Below are positions 1-7,564 of a stretch of 64,000 nucleotides of DNA, piece by piece (within the stretch, counting starts at the first letter, position 1; each line of letters opens with the position of its first letter). The DNA comes from an uncultured Blautia sp. GTDB lineage: Bacteria > Bacillota > Clostridia > Lachnospirales > Lachnospiraceae. Under the pieces are notes generated by a model. That model was not told the origin of the DNA, searched no databases, and saw only the letters and a list, made by a program, of their open reading frames with translations. The position numbers and the translations under genes were made by a program. The stretch covers positions 1-64,000 of the forward strand of contig UQLX01000001.1 in NCBI GenBank assembly GCA_900541985.1, in the 5' to 3' direction.

Positions 1-146
1 CCTTGCGAGGCTTCCGTCGGTAAGCCTGTGTTAGCTGCTGCCACCGAGCACGCTGTTTGAGCCGTCAGGCGAGTTCGTGCGAATGGCAGCAAATCAGCGC
101 ACAGGTTTACCAGGAAACGGAGCACAGCACATGATCTGCCTTTTTT
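1..146 (+). ncRNA. 3' part of an unrecognised structured RNA
   Basis: Bases 12-116 fold into a long nested rod: 12-15 with 113-116, 19-30 with 100-111, 37-43 with 84-90, 48-52 with 76-80, and a small 61-63/68-70 hairpin. The 12-bp stem is complete on the + strand through one G-U pair; on the other strand that position is an A-C mismatch, so + transcription is favoured. A T-run at 141-150 would suit a 3' end. It converges with the decarboxylase operon. The 5' part lies outside the window. I tested it by eye against RNase P, tmRNA, SRP, 6S and cobalamin elements and found no convincing match. It could instead be a long inverted-repeat element. Confidence 0.45.
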
Positions 147-205
147 CTTTGCATCGTCTGTGGGGAACAAGAAACTTCAATCCACCCATCCCCACAAACA
201 GATAT

Positions 206-325
206 CTATTTCAGAAATTTGTTAATCAGGTACACCAGAAGGGTCAGGATGACGATAACAGTAAAGATACTCAGCATCCCTTTCCACATAACCTCAAGTG
301 CCTGCATGATAAGCTCTGTATTCAT
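206..325 (-). CDS. 39-residue membrane peptide, OadG/gamma-like subunit
   Basis: This small gene starts with ATG at 325, 18 bases after the decarboxylase beta gene ends, behind a GGAAAGGGG ribosome site. It encodes 39 residues: a short polar N-terminus (MNTELIMQALEVMWKGM), one strongly hydrophobic helix at about residues 18-34, and a K-x-x-x-K end. Gamma subunits of Na+-pumping decarboxylases (OadG) have one N-terminal membrane helix followed by a longer soluble tail. Here only the helix part exists, so it is a minimal gamma-like subunit by position and topology. Sequence identity to OadG cannot be claimed. The good ribosome site and tight spacing make chance unlikely. Confidence 0.6.
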   Translation of the reverse strand: MNTELIMQALEVMWKGMLSIFTVIVILTLLVYLINKFLK

Positions 326-343
326 ACGGATTTCCCCTTTCCA

Positions 344-1480
344 TTAGAGAATGCTTGCAACAACGTTCAGGATAACGCCGCCGGCAACAACAGAAGCGAT
401 CTGGCCGGAAACGTTGGTTCCTGTTGCCTGCATGATGAGAACATTGCTTGGATCTTCCTTAAGCGCCATTTTCTGTACGACACGGGCAGCCATAGGGAAT
501 GCGGAGATTCCGGCAGCGCCGATCATAGGATTGATCTTTTCTTTGGAGAAAAGATTCATAAGCTTTGCAAAAAGCACACCTGCAGCAGTATCGAAGATAA
601 ATGCGCTGAGACCGATGAGCATGATCAGAAGAGTTTCCTTATTTACAAAGGTATCGGCTTTCATACTGAATGCAATGGTGATGCCCAGAAGAAGGGAAAC
701 CAGGTTGGACAGAATGTTCTGGGCTGCATCAGACAGATTATTCAGTACGCCGCATTCACGAAGCAGGTTACCGAACATCAGGAAGCCTACCAGGGATACG
801 GACATTGGCGCAACCAGTCCGGCGATGAAAGTAACCACGATCGGGAAAATGATCTTCGCTTTTTTGGAAACAGTTGCCGGTTTGTATTCCATATGGATGC
901 AGCGCTCTTTTTTGGTTGTGAGCAGCTTGATGACCATAGGCTGGATGATCGGCACCAGAGCCATGTACGAGTAGGCGACTACCGCGATGGGACCGATATA
1001 ATTGGAACCAAGAACCTGAGATACCAGAATGGAAGTCGGGCCGTCGGCAGCTCCGATAATACCAATGGAAGCAGCGTCTTTTAAGTCGAAACCAAGACAG
1101 CATGCAACAACGATAGCGGCGAAGATACCAAACTGAGCGGCAGCTCCGAACAGGAACAGCTTTGGATTGGAAAGCAGAGGTCCGAAGTCGATCATTGCGC
1201 CGATTCCGATGAACAGAAGAAGCGGCATTGCCTCGGAAGCTTCGATTCCTACATTGAAAAGCCATTCGATGATACCGTTTGTTTCTCCGATTCCTTCAAG
1301 TGTCTGGTTCAGTACACCGGAAGCGGGAAGGTTTACAAGGATCGCTCCGAATCCCAGCGGCAGGAGCAGTACCGGTTCCAGATCTTTATTGATAGCGAGC
1401 CAGATAAGAACGGCTCCGATCACATACATGACGATCTGCTGGGGGGTGATAGATGTGATGCCGGAAATTAAAAAGTCCAT
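344..1480 (-). CDS. oadB: Na+-translocating decarboxylase beta subunit
   Basis: A 378-residue polytopic membrane protein of the OadB/GcdB/MmdB family, the subunit that couples decarboxylation of carboxybiotin to Na+ export. Family marks are the IGIGAMIDFGPLLSNP stretch at about residue 91, the GAAAQFGIF segment near 112, and GAADGPTS with the conserved Asp at 146. Length is normal for the family. The start is set by AGGAGGA eight bases before the ATG. The alpha (carboxyltransferase) and biotin carrier genes are not in the window, so the substrate (oxaloacetate, malonyl-, methylmalonyl- or glutaconyl-CoA) is unknown. Transcription passes through a Mn2+-type riboswitch with its own terminator. 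Confidence 0.9.
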   Translation of the reverse strand: MDFLISGITSITPQQIVMYVIGAVLIWLAINKDLEPVLLLPLGFGAILVNLPASGVLNQTLEGIGETNGIIEWLFNVGIEASEAMPLLLFIGIGAMIDFGPLLSNPKLFLFGAAAQFGIFAAIVVACCLGFDLKDAASIGIIGAADGPTSILVSQVLGSNYIGPIAVVAYSYMALVPIIQPMVIKLLTTKKERCIHMEYKPATVSKKAKIIFPIVVTFIAGLVAPMSVSLVGFLMFGNLLRECGVLNNLSDAAQNILSNLVSLLLGITIAFSMKADTFVNKETLLIMLIGLSAFIFDTAAGVLFAKLMNLFSKEKINPMIGAAGISAFPMAARVVQKMALKEDPSNVLIMQATGTNVSGQIASVVAGGVILNVVASIL

Positions 1481-1540
1481 ACAGATTCCTCCTAATTATT
1501 TTCACGGGACTGTCTGTCTGACTGTCAACAGATTTCCAGT

Positions 1541-1580
1541 AAAAAAGACCTGTGTCCCGGAAAAAAGGAACACAGGTCTT
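1541..1580 (-). terminator. riboswitch expression-platform terminator
   Basis: On the minus strand the arms 1580-1567 and about 1560-1547 form a long hairpin (AGACCTGTGTTCC with GGGACACAGGTCT) followed by TTTTTT. Its 5' arm contains the CAAGACCT that closes the riboswitch aptamer, so aptamer closure and terminator formation exclude each other. Ligand binding should therefore allow read-through into the decarboxylase gene. Confidence 0.85.
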
Positions 1581-1678
1581 GTCGTATACCAGAATCAAAA
1601 AGGTATAGATTAAGCCAGAGCCAGAGGCTCATGCTGTTGACTTAATCGCACCGGACAGTGCTGACTACTCCCCTATAT
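1573..1678 (-). promoter_or_regulatory. yybP-ykoY-type (Mn2+) riboswitch
   Basis: Read on the minus strand the leader has, in order: ATAGGGGAGTAG; a small hairpin (GCAC/GTGC); GATTAAG paired with CTTAATC enclosing a GAGCC/GGCTC hairpin; a TATACC/GGTATA hairpin; and CGACAAGACCT. The GGGGAGTAG start, the middle helix with its capping hairpin and the closing AAGACCT match the arrangement known for yybP-ykoY riboswitches, which sense Mn2+. ATAGG at the start can pair with CCTGT at the end (P1). The overlap of the end with a terminator predicts that Mn2+ turns the downstream operon on. Family assignment is by eye. Confidence 0.8.
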
Positions 1679-1685
1679 CAAGTGT

Positions 1686-1714
1686 ATTGTACAGTATGAG
1701 GAGGTGGTTTTCAA
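1686..1714 (-). promoter_or_regulatory. sigma-A promoter of the decarboxylase operon
   Basis: Minus-strand TTGAAA (1714-1709) and TACAAT (1691-1686) are separated by exactly 17 bases. The predicted start of transcription lies just before the riboswitch. Confidence 0.75.
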
Positions 1715-1753
1715 GATTTATTTTTAAAAGTTTTAGAGAAAATTTATGCTTTT

Positions 1754-2989
1754 TTATGATTTTGCAATTTTTACGATCATAAAGATCAGGAACAAAAGAA
1801 CCAGAGCTCCGCCGCCTGCGATCAGATAGTAGGGGATTTCCGTGTGAGACTGAGAGAAATCCTGTGCAGCCTGGAGATTTTTCTGACTTTCATCGATCAG
1901 CGTTGTATCCTGTTCCTGTACAGCTGCCATAACAGAGGATCCCACAGGAGTTTCTCCGAAGAAATACTGGCGGGTATACTGACCGTTTTCAACAGCTCCG
2001 TCTTTGGTGGTCAGGCTGTCGGCTGATGCTCCCGCAGGTACATACACATTTCCACCGGAAATCATGTTGAAATCTGTATCTCCAAGAGAAAGCATCTGGA
2101 AATTGTCAAATCCATAATTTAAAAGCGCTCCTGCTTCAGCGGCTGTAGTGCCGGAAGCGCCCTGAAGAACTACGGCGATCAGATTTACCCCGTTTTTTTC
2201 AGCTCCGCAGACAAGAGTGCTGCCGGAGGCTTCCGTATATCCTTCGCGACCTCCGATACAGAATTGATAATAGGTGGCGTTTGCAGCGTTCATCATGGAA
2301 AAATTATTTGTCAGTACACGGTCGCCGCCGGAAACATTGGTGGCAGTGATGGTATAGGAAAGAGTACCGGCAATGGTGCGGAAGGTTTCATTTTCCATGG
2401 CAGCCTGCATGATCAGAGCCATATCATGAGCTGTGGTATGCTGATTTTCATCCGGAAGGCCGGTAGGATTGGTAAAGACTGTGTTGGTACAGCCAAGTTC
2501 CGCAGCTTTTGTATTCATCATCTGCACGAAGCCGTCTACAGAACCGCCGAGATGCTCCGCTACCTGAAGAGCAATGTCATTGGCAGATGCCAGCATAATG
2601 GCATGGAGACATTGTTCCATGGTAAAGACTTCGTCCAGCTGTGCCGAGATGTTGGCGCCTCCGTCTGTAACACCGGATACACCGGTAGCTGTCATGGTTA
2701 CCTGATCTGTGAGCTGGCTGTTTTCGAGGGCAAGCAGAGTAGTCATAACTTTTACGGTACTTCCCGGAAAAAGCTGCTGATCCATATTTTTGGCGTAGAC
2801 AATAGTGTCTGTGGATTCTTCCATGATCACTGCTGAAGTGGAGGTGATATCGCTGCCCTGAGGCCAGCCGGAAATATTGTTGGTGGCGATCCCGGAGGCG
2901 GCCTCCGCTGCCATGGCAGGCGTCTGCAGCAGCAGACAAAATGCGGCTCCCAGCGCCAGGATACCGGTATATAATTTTTTGATTTTCAT
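1754..2989 (-). CDS. D-alanyl-D-alanine carboxypeptidase-like protein (PBP5/DacF family), altered third motif
   Basis: A 411-residue secreted, membrane-anchored peptidase S11. Residues 1-27 are a signal peptide. The SxxK box is STVK at 77-80 and the SxN box is SAN at 135-137, both intact. The third box, normally KTG before YT, reads REG (248-250) in GGREGYTEASG, so both the Lys and the Thr are replaced. A hydrophobic segment near the C-terminus (about 386-408) ending in basic residues should anchor it in the membrane. The family trims the terminal D-Ala from peptidoglycan stem peptides. The changed KTG box may lower or change activity. It lies divergent from the polysaccharide cluster. Confidence 0.88.
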   Translation of the reverse strand: MKIKKLYTGILALGAAFCLLLQTPAMAAEAASGIATNNISGWPQGSDITSTSAVIMEESTDTIVYAKNMDQQLFPGSTVKVMTTLLALENSQLTDQVTMTATGVSGVTDGGANISAQLDEVFTMEQCLHAIMLASANDIALQVAEHLGGSVDGFVQMMNTKAAELGCTNTVFTNPTGLPDENQHTTAHDMALIMQAAMENETFRTIAGTLSYTITATNVSGGDRVLTNNFSMMNAANATYYQFCIGGREGYTEASGSTLVCGAEKNGVNLIAVVLQGASGTTAAEAGALLNYGFDNFQMLSLGDTDFNMISGGNVYVPAGASADSLTTKDGAVENGQYTRQYFFGETPVGSSVMAAVQEQDTTLIDESQKNLQAAQDFSQSHTEIPYYLIAGGGALVLLFLIFMIVKIAKS

Positions 2990-3028
2990 AAGTTTGTACT
3001 CCTGTGATAATATGCTGTTACAAATTCT

Positions 3029-3057
3029 ATCATAGACTATTTTTTATGGTAATTCAA
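3029..3057 (-). promoter_or_regulatory. promoter of the PBP5-like gene
   Basis: Minus-strand TTGAAT (3057-3052), 17-base spacer, TATGAT (3034-3029), 40 bases before the start codon. Confidence 0.6.
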
Positions 3058-3131
3058 CACTTTTATGCGGTGTGTCCCGAGACAGATTTTGTATGAAAAA
3101 GGCATGATTTAACCGATACACACGTTCAGCC

Positions 3132-3160
3132 TTGCAAAAATGAGGGCAGAATGATAAAAT
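3132..3160 (+). promoter_or_regulatory. promoter of the polysaccharide cluster
   Basis: TTGCAA (3132-3137), 17-base spacer, TAAAAT (3155-3160), 45 bases before the first glycosyltransferase start. Confidence 0.6.
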
Positions 3161-3205
3161 AAAGCCGGATTCTATATAAAAATCGATAATAAACCGAGGT
3201 TTGCT

Positions 3206-5065
3206 ATGAATAAAAACAATCATTCAGCCGGCAGGATCCAGTGGGGGCGTATGCTGAAAAAACTGAACCCTTACACTATCCAGAAGGGATTCCGCTATCT
3301 GAAGCATTATGGCCCAAAGGAGTTCTGGATTCGCCTTCATGAAAGGTTTGAGCCGGAGGAAGTACCCTATGGCCCATGGTATGAAGCTTATATTCCGGAT
3401 GAGAAAGAACTGGAGAAACAGAGAAAATACTCTTTTAAATATGAACCGCTGATCAGTGTTGCGGTTCCGGCATTTCACACACCGGAAAAATTTCTGATCC
3501 AGATGATCGAGTCTCTTTGTGCACAGACCTATCGGAACTGGGAATTATGCATTGCAAATGGAAGCCCGGAGGATGAGGCAATGAGGGCGGTGCTTGAGAA
3601 GTATACAGAAAGAGATTCCCGTATTCGTATCTGTGAGCTTACAGAAAACAGGGGGATTGCGGGAAATACCAATGCAGCCCTTGAAATGGCGCAGGGAGAG
3701 TTTGTGGGGCTTCTGGATCATGACGATCTTCTTGCACCAAATGCTCTTTATGAAGTGGTAAGAGCTCTGGAAAAGGATCGTGAGCTGGACGCAGTCTATA
3801 CGGATGAAGATAAGGTTACAACTGAGCTGGACGAGCATTTTCAACCGCATCTGAAGCCGGATTTTAATCTGGATCTGTTAAGATCCAATAATTATATCTG
3901 CCACTTTTTTGTTGTGAGACGTTCCATAGTAGAAAAGACAGGAGGCTTTCGTCAGGAGTTTGACGGCGCACAGGATCATGACTTTATTTTCAGATGCGTG
4001 GAGACGGCAGGAAAGGTGGGACATGTTCCGGAAATCCTTTATCACTGGCGTACTCATAAGGCGTCTACCGCAGATAATCCTGCAAGCAAAATGTATGCGT
4101 TTGATGCGGGAAAAAGAGCCATTGAGGCTCATCTGGAAAGAACAGGTGTAAAGGGGATTGTAACACACACACCGGATCTGGGATTTTTCAGAGTTCAGTA
4201 TCCGGTTCAGGGAGAGCCTGCGGTATCCATCATTATTCCAAATAAAGATGAAAAAGATACGCTGAAAGCCTGTATTGAATCTATTCGTGAAAAAACAGAA
4301 TATCAGAATTATGAGATCATAATTGTAGAAAATAACAGTACAACAGAAGAAATCTTTCAATATTATAAGGAACTGTCCGCAGATCCGAGGATTCGTCTGC
4401 TGCGCTGGAAAAAAGAATTTAATTATTCGGCGATCAACAACTATGGAGTTCGTCACGCAAAGGGTGAATATCTGCTGTTTTTGAACAATGATGTAAAGAT
4501 CATAACTCCGGGGTGGATCAGGGAGATGCTGGGCATCTGCCAGCGGCCGGAGGTGGGTACAGTAGGTGTGAAGCTTATTTATCCGGATAATACCATCCAA
4601 CATGCCGGCTGTGTGATCGGAATTGGCGGAATTGCGGGGCATATGTTTGTGGATATGCCGGCAAACAGAACCGGCTATCTTCATAAAGCATCCATACTTC
4701 AGGATATGAGTGCAGTGACTGCGGCATGTATGATGATGAAGCGCACAGCCTTTGAGGAGGCAGAAGGCTTTACAGAAAAACTGTCCGTGGCTTTTAATGA
4801 TGTGGATCTCTGCCTGAAGGTCCGGAAAAACGGAAAACTGATCGTATACGATCCCTATGTGCAGCTTTATCATATGGAATCAAAAACGAGAGGTGCAGAG
4901 GACAGTACAGACAAAGTACGTCGTTTTCAGGAGGAGATCGAATATATGCGCAGTCAGTGGATCGATATTCTGAAAAAAGGGGATCCATATTATAATAAGA
5001 ATCTTTCACTGACAAAATGGAATTATTCTCTTCGCCCTCTTCCGGGAATGGTGAAGAAACAGTAA
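3206..5065 (+). CDS. tandem GT2 glycosyltransferase
   Basis: 619 residues with two family 2 glycosyltransferase domains in one chain. The first (about residues 85-310) has the metal-binding LLDHDD motif and a GAQDHDF acceptor-side motif. The second (about 335-600) starts VSIIIPNKDE and has LFLNNDV in place of the DxD. An N-terminal stretch of about 80 residues precedes them. No membrane helices are evident, so it should act at the inner face of the membrane, adding two sugar linkages or polymerising a repeat onto a lipid carrier. It is the first gene of a + strand surface-polysaccharide run, nine bases before the next GT2. The sugars transferred cannot be told; two-domain GT2 proteins of this type are common in rhamnan-like polymer loci. 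Confidence 0.85.
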   Translation: MNKNNHSAGRIQWGRMLKKLNPYTIQKGFRYLKHYGPKEFWIRLHERFEPEEVPYGPWYEAYIPDEKELEKQRKYSFKYEPLISVAVPAFHTPEKFLIQMIESLCAQTYRNWELCIANGSPEDEAMRAVLEKYTERDSRIRICELTENRGIAGNTNAALEMAQGEFVGLLDHDDLLAPNALYEVVRALEKDRELDAVYTDEDKVTTELDEHFQPHLKPDFNLDLLRSNNYICHFFVVRRSIVEKTGGFRQEFDGAQDHDFIFRCVETAGKVGHVPEILYHWRTHKASTADNPASKMYAFDAGKRAIEAHLERTGVKGIVTHTPDLGFFRVQYPVQGEPAVSIIIPNKDEKDTLKACIESIREKTEYQNYEIIIVENNSTTEEIFQYYKELSADPRIRLLRWKKEFNYSAINNYGVRHAKGEYLLFLNNDVKIITPGWIREMLGICQRPEVGTVGVKLIYPDNTIQHAGCVIGIGGIAGHMFVDMPANRTGYLHKASILQDMSAVTAACMMMKRTAFEEAEGFTEKLSVAFNDVDLCLKVRKNGKLIVYDPYVQLYHMESKTRGAEDSTDKVRRFQEEIEYMRSQWIDILKKGDPYYNKNLSLTKWNYSLRPLPGMVKKQ

Positions 5066-5074
5066 GGAGGGGCT

Positions 5075-6028
5075 ATGGAGGTATCGGTGGTCATACCGAA
5101 TTTTAATGGAATTGCGTTTCTTGACAGTGTTCTTGCAAGTCTGGAGGGACAGACGGAAAGAGACTTTGAAGTGATTTTTGTAGACAATGGTTCCTCTGAC
5201 GGAAGCTGTTCCTTTGTTTCCGGAAATTATCCCTGGGTTCATATGATTGAGCTTCCGGAAAATTTCGGATTCTGCAGGGCTGTTAATGAGGGAATACGTG
5301 CTGCAAAGGCTCCCTATGTGCTTCTGCTGAACAATGATACAGAGGTGGCGGAAAATTTTGTGGAAGAAATGCTTGCCGCTATAAAACGTCATAAAAATGC
5401 TTTTTCCTGTGCTGCGCGGATGATTCAGTATCATGATCGCGACAGACTGGATGATGCAGGTAATTATTACTGCGCTCTGGGCTGGTCTTTTGCAAGAGGA
5501 AAGGGAAAGGATATCCACAGATACGAAAAAGAGGAAAAAATCTTTGCTGCCTGTGGAGGCGCGGCTGTTTACAGAAAAAAGATACTGGATAAGATCGGTT
5601 ATTTTGATGAAGAACATTTTGCTTATCTGGAAGATACGGATATCGGCTATCGGGCAAGGATCCACGGGTATGAAAACTGGTATGCTCCGAAGGCAATCGT
5701 GTATCATGTGGGGAGCGGTACCAGTGGTTCCCGGTATAATCAGTTTAAAACCAGATATTCTTCCCGGAATAATGTGTATCTGATCTATAAAAATATGCCC
5801 TTTCTTCAGATTGTACTGAATCTGCCGTTTCTTCTGGCAGGATTTGGAATCAAGCTGCTGTTTTTTTCAGTGAAGGGCATGGGAAAAGAATATCTTGCAG
5901 GTATAAAAAATGGATTTTCTATCAGCAGAAAGGGAAAAAAGGTTCCTTTTCAGATAAAAAATCTCTCTAGCTATGTGAAGATCCAGTTTGAATTATGGCT
6001 GAATATCTTTCGCAGGCTGACTGCGTAA
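5075..6028 (+). CDS. GT2 family glycosyltransferase
   Basis: 317 residues. It begins VSVVIPNFNG, the usual first strand of the GT-A fold; FVDNGSSDGS and LLLNNDTEV mark the nucleotide-sugar and metal sites, and YLEDTDIGYRARIHGY near residue 190 is the typical ED motif of rhamnosyl/galactofuranosyl-type GT2 enzymes. A hydrophobic patch at about 245-270 probably binds the membrane. It starts nine bases after the tandem GT2 with GGAGG before its ATG, so the two are co-transcribed and presumably build the same polymer. Confidence 0.87.
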   Translation: MEVSVVIPNFNGIAFLDSVLASLEGQTERDFEVIFVDNGSSDGSCSFVSGNYPWVHMIELPENFGFCRAVNEGIRAAKAPYVLLLNNDTEVAENFVEEMLAAIKRHKNAFSCAARMIQYHDRDRLDDAGNYYCALGWSFARGKGKDIHRYEKEEKIFAACGGAAVYRKKILDKIGYFDEEHFAYLEDTDIGYRARIHGYENWYAPKAIVYHVGSGTSGSRYNQFKTRYSSRNNVYLIYKNMPFLQIVLNLPFLLAGFGIKLLFFSVKGMGKEYLAGIKNGFSISRKGKKVPFQIKNLSSYVKIQFELWLNIFRRLTA

Positions 6029-6146
6029 AGTCGTATTTACAGGATTTTGGGCTGTTTTTATAAAATAAACTGTAAGAAAACATTGATTTTGAAAAGTAAC
6101 TATTATAAGATAGACACAATGAAACAGATCGAGGTGTCAGAGATTC

Positions 6147-7547
6147 ATGCAGGATAATCAGAAGACTTTCAGCCGGCGCATGATGCTGATGGATATATTC
6201 GTCCTGATAATTTCCTATATAATTGCGTGGTATTTGCGATTTTTGGGACCTTTTGCATATTCCGCAGAAAAGGGACTGGATTTTTCACAGTATATGCTTG
6301 CGCTGGTATTTATCGTTCCGGGATATTTACTTCTTTACCAGGCATTTACACTTTATGAACCGCTGCATATGCAGGGGCGCAGGCTGATGCTTGCCAATAT
6401 CATTAAGGCGAATGTACTGGGAATGTTGGCTTTTGTATTCCTTTTATACATGCTGAAGGAAGAACATTATTCCCGACTGACGGTATATATTTTCTGCGTG
6501 GTAAATATTGTTCTGGAATGGAGCGCCAGGATGGCGGTTTTTCTTTTTCTTCAGAACATGCGCAGGAAGGGCCTGAATCAGAAGCAGATGATTCTGGTGG
6601 GCTACAGCAGGGCGGCAGAGGAATATATTGACAGAATTGAGGCAAATCCCCAGTGGGGCTATGTTGTAAGAGGTATTCTTGACGATAATGTTCCTGCCGG
6701 CACGGTTTACAAAGGAATCAAGGTAATCGGCAGAATTGCCAATCTGACGGTAATCCTTCCGGCTAACCGTCTGGATGAGATTGCCATTACTCTTGGGCTG
6801 AGTGAATATTATCGTCTGGAAGAAATTGTTTCCATGTGTGAGAAGTCCGGGGTGCATACAAAGTTCATTCCGGATTACAATAAGATTATTCCTACCAAGC
6901 CGTATACAGAGGATATTTTGGGACTTCCGGTGATCAATATCCGGTATGTGCCGCTGAATAACACATTTAATTCCATGGTGAAGCGTGTGATGGATATATG
7001 TGGTTCCATTGCAGCAATTATTGTTTCTTCACCGGTGATGCTGCTGATGTGCATCCTGATCAAGGCAACCTCACCGGGACCTCTGATCTATAAGCAGGAA
7101 AGGGTCGGACTCCACAATAAAACTTTTTGGATGTACAAATTCCGTTCGATGGAGCTGCAGCCGGAGGCCGAAGAAAAAAAGGCATGGACTGTGAAAAACG
7201 ATCCACGTGTAACCGGTATTGGAAAGTTTATGAGGAGAACCAGTATTGATGAGCTCCCGCAGCTCTTTAATATTCTGAAGGGCGATATGAGTCTGGTCGG
7301 ACCAAGACCGGAGCGTCCGTTCTTTGTAGAAAAATTCAGGGAAGAAATTCCGAGATATATGGTGAAACATCAGGTCCGTCCGGGATTGACAGGATGGGCA
7401 CAGGTAAATGGATATCGAGGAGATACATCCATTAAAAAACGTATTGACTGTGACCTTTATTATATTGAAAACTGGAGCATTGGATTTGATATCAAGATCC
7501 TGTTTCTGACAATTTTTAAAGGTTTCATAAATAAAAACGCATATTAA
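6147..7547 (+). CDS. polyprenyl glycosylphosphotransferase (WcaJ/EpsE-like initiating sugar transferase)
   Basis: 466 residues. Four or five membrane helices occupy residues 1-130, followed by a Rossmann-like CoA_binding_3 region (about 145-260) and a C-terminal bacterial sugar transferase domain from about 275 with one more hydrophobic segment. The catalytic domain shows the conserved MYKFRSM, RRTSIDELPQ, LVGPRPERPFF and PGLTGWAQVNGYRG stretches. Such enzymes move a sugar-1-phosphate onto undecaprenyl phosphate, the first step of exopolysaccharide or capsule repeat synthesis. It follows a 118-base gap after the second GT2 and is 17 bases before the LCP gene. UppP later in the window could recycle the carrier. 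Confidence 0.9.
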   Translation: MQDNQKTFSRRMMLMDIFVLIISYIIAWYLRFLGPFAYSAEKGLDFSQYMLALVFIVPGYLLLYQAFTLYEPLHMQGRRLMLANIIKANVLGMLAFVFLLYMLKEEHYSRLTVYIFCVVNIVLEWSARMAVFLFLQNMRRKGLNQKQMILVGYSRAAEEYIDRIEANPQWGYVVRGILDDNVPAGTVYKGIKVIGRIANLTVILPANRLDEIAITLGLSEYYRLEEIVSMCEKSGVHTKFIPDYNKIIPTKPYTEDILGLPVINIRYVPLNNTFNSMVKRVMDICGSIAAIIVSSPVMLLMCILIKATSPGPLIYKQERVGLHNKTFWMYKFRSMELQPEAEEKKAWTVKNDPRVTGIGKFMRRTSIDELPQLFNILKGDMSLVGPRPERPFFVEKFREEIPRYMVKHQVRPGLTGWAQVNGYRGDTSIKKRIDCDLYYIENWSIGFDIKILFLTIFKGFINKNAY

Positions 7548-7564
7548 AGACAAGGGGAAGAAAA

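Noticed and set aside
1..146. 6S RNA, RNase P RNA, tmRNA, SRP RNA or cobalamin riboswitch at the left edge
   Set aside because: None of their invariant blocks could be found; a 6S-like large central bubble is missing and helices are too continuous.
77..1084. 335-codon open frame on the + strand
   Set aside because: It lies antisense over the structured RNA and the oadB coding region, has no ribosome site, and its His/Cys/Asn-rich composition is typical of a shadow frame.
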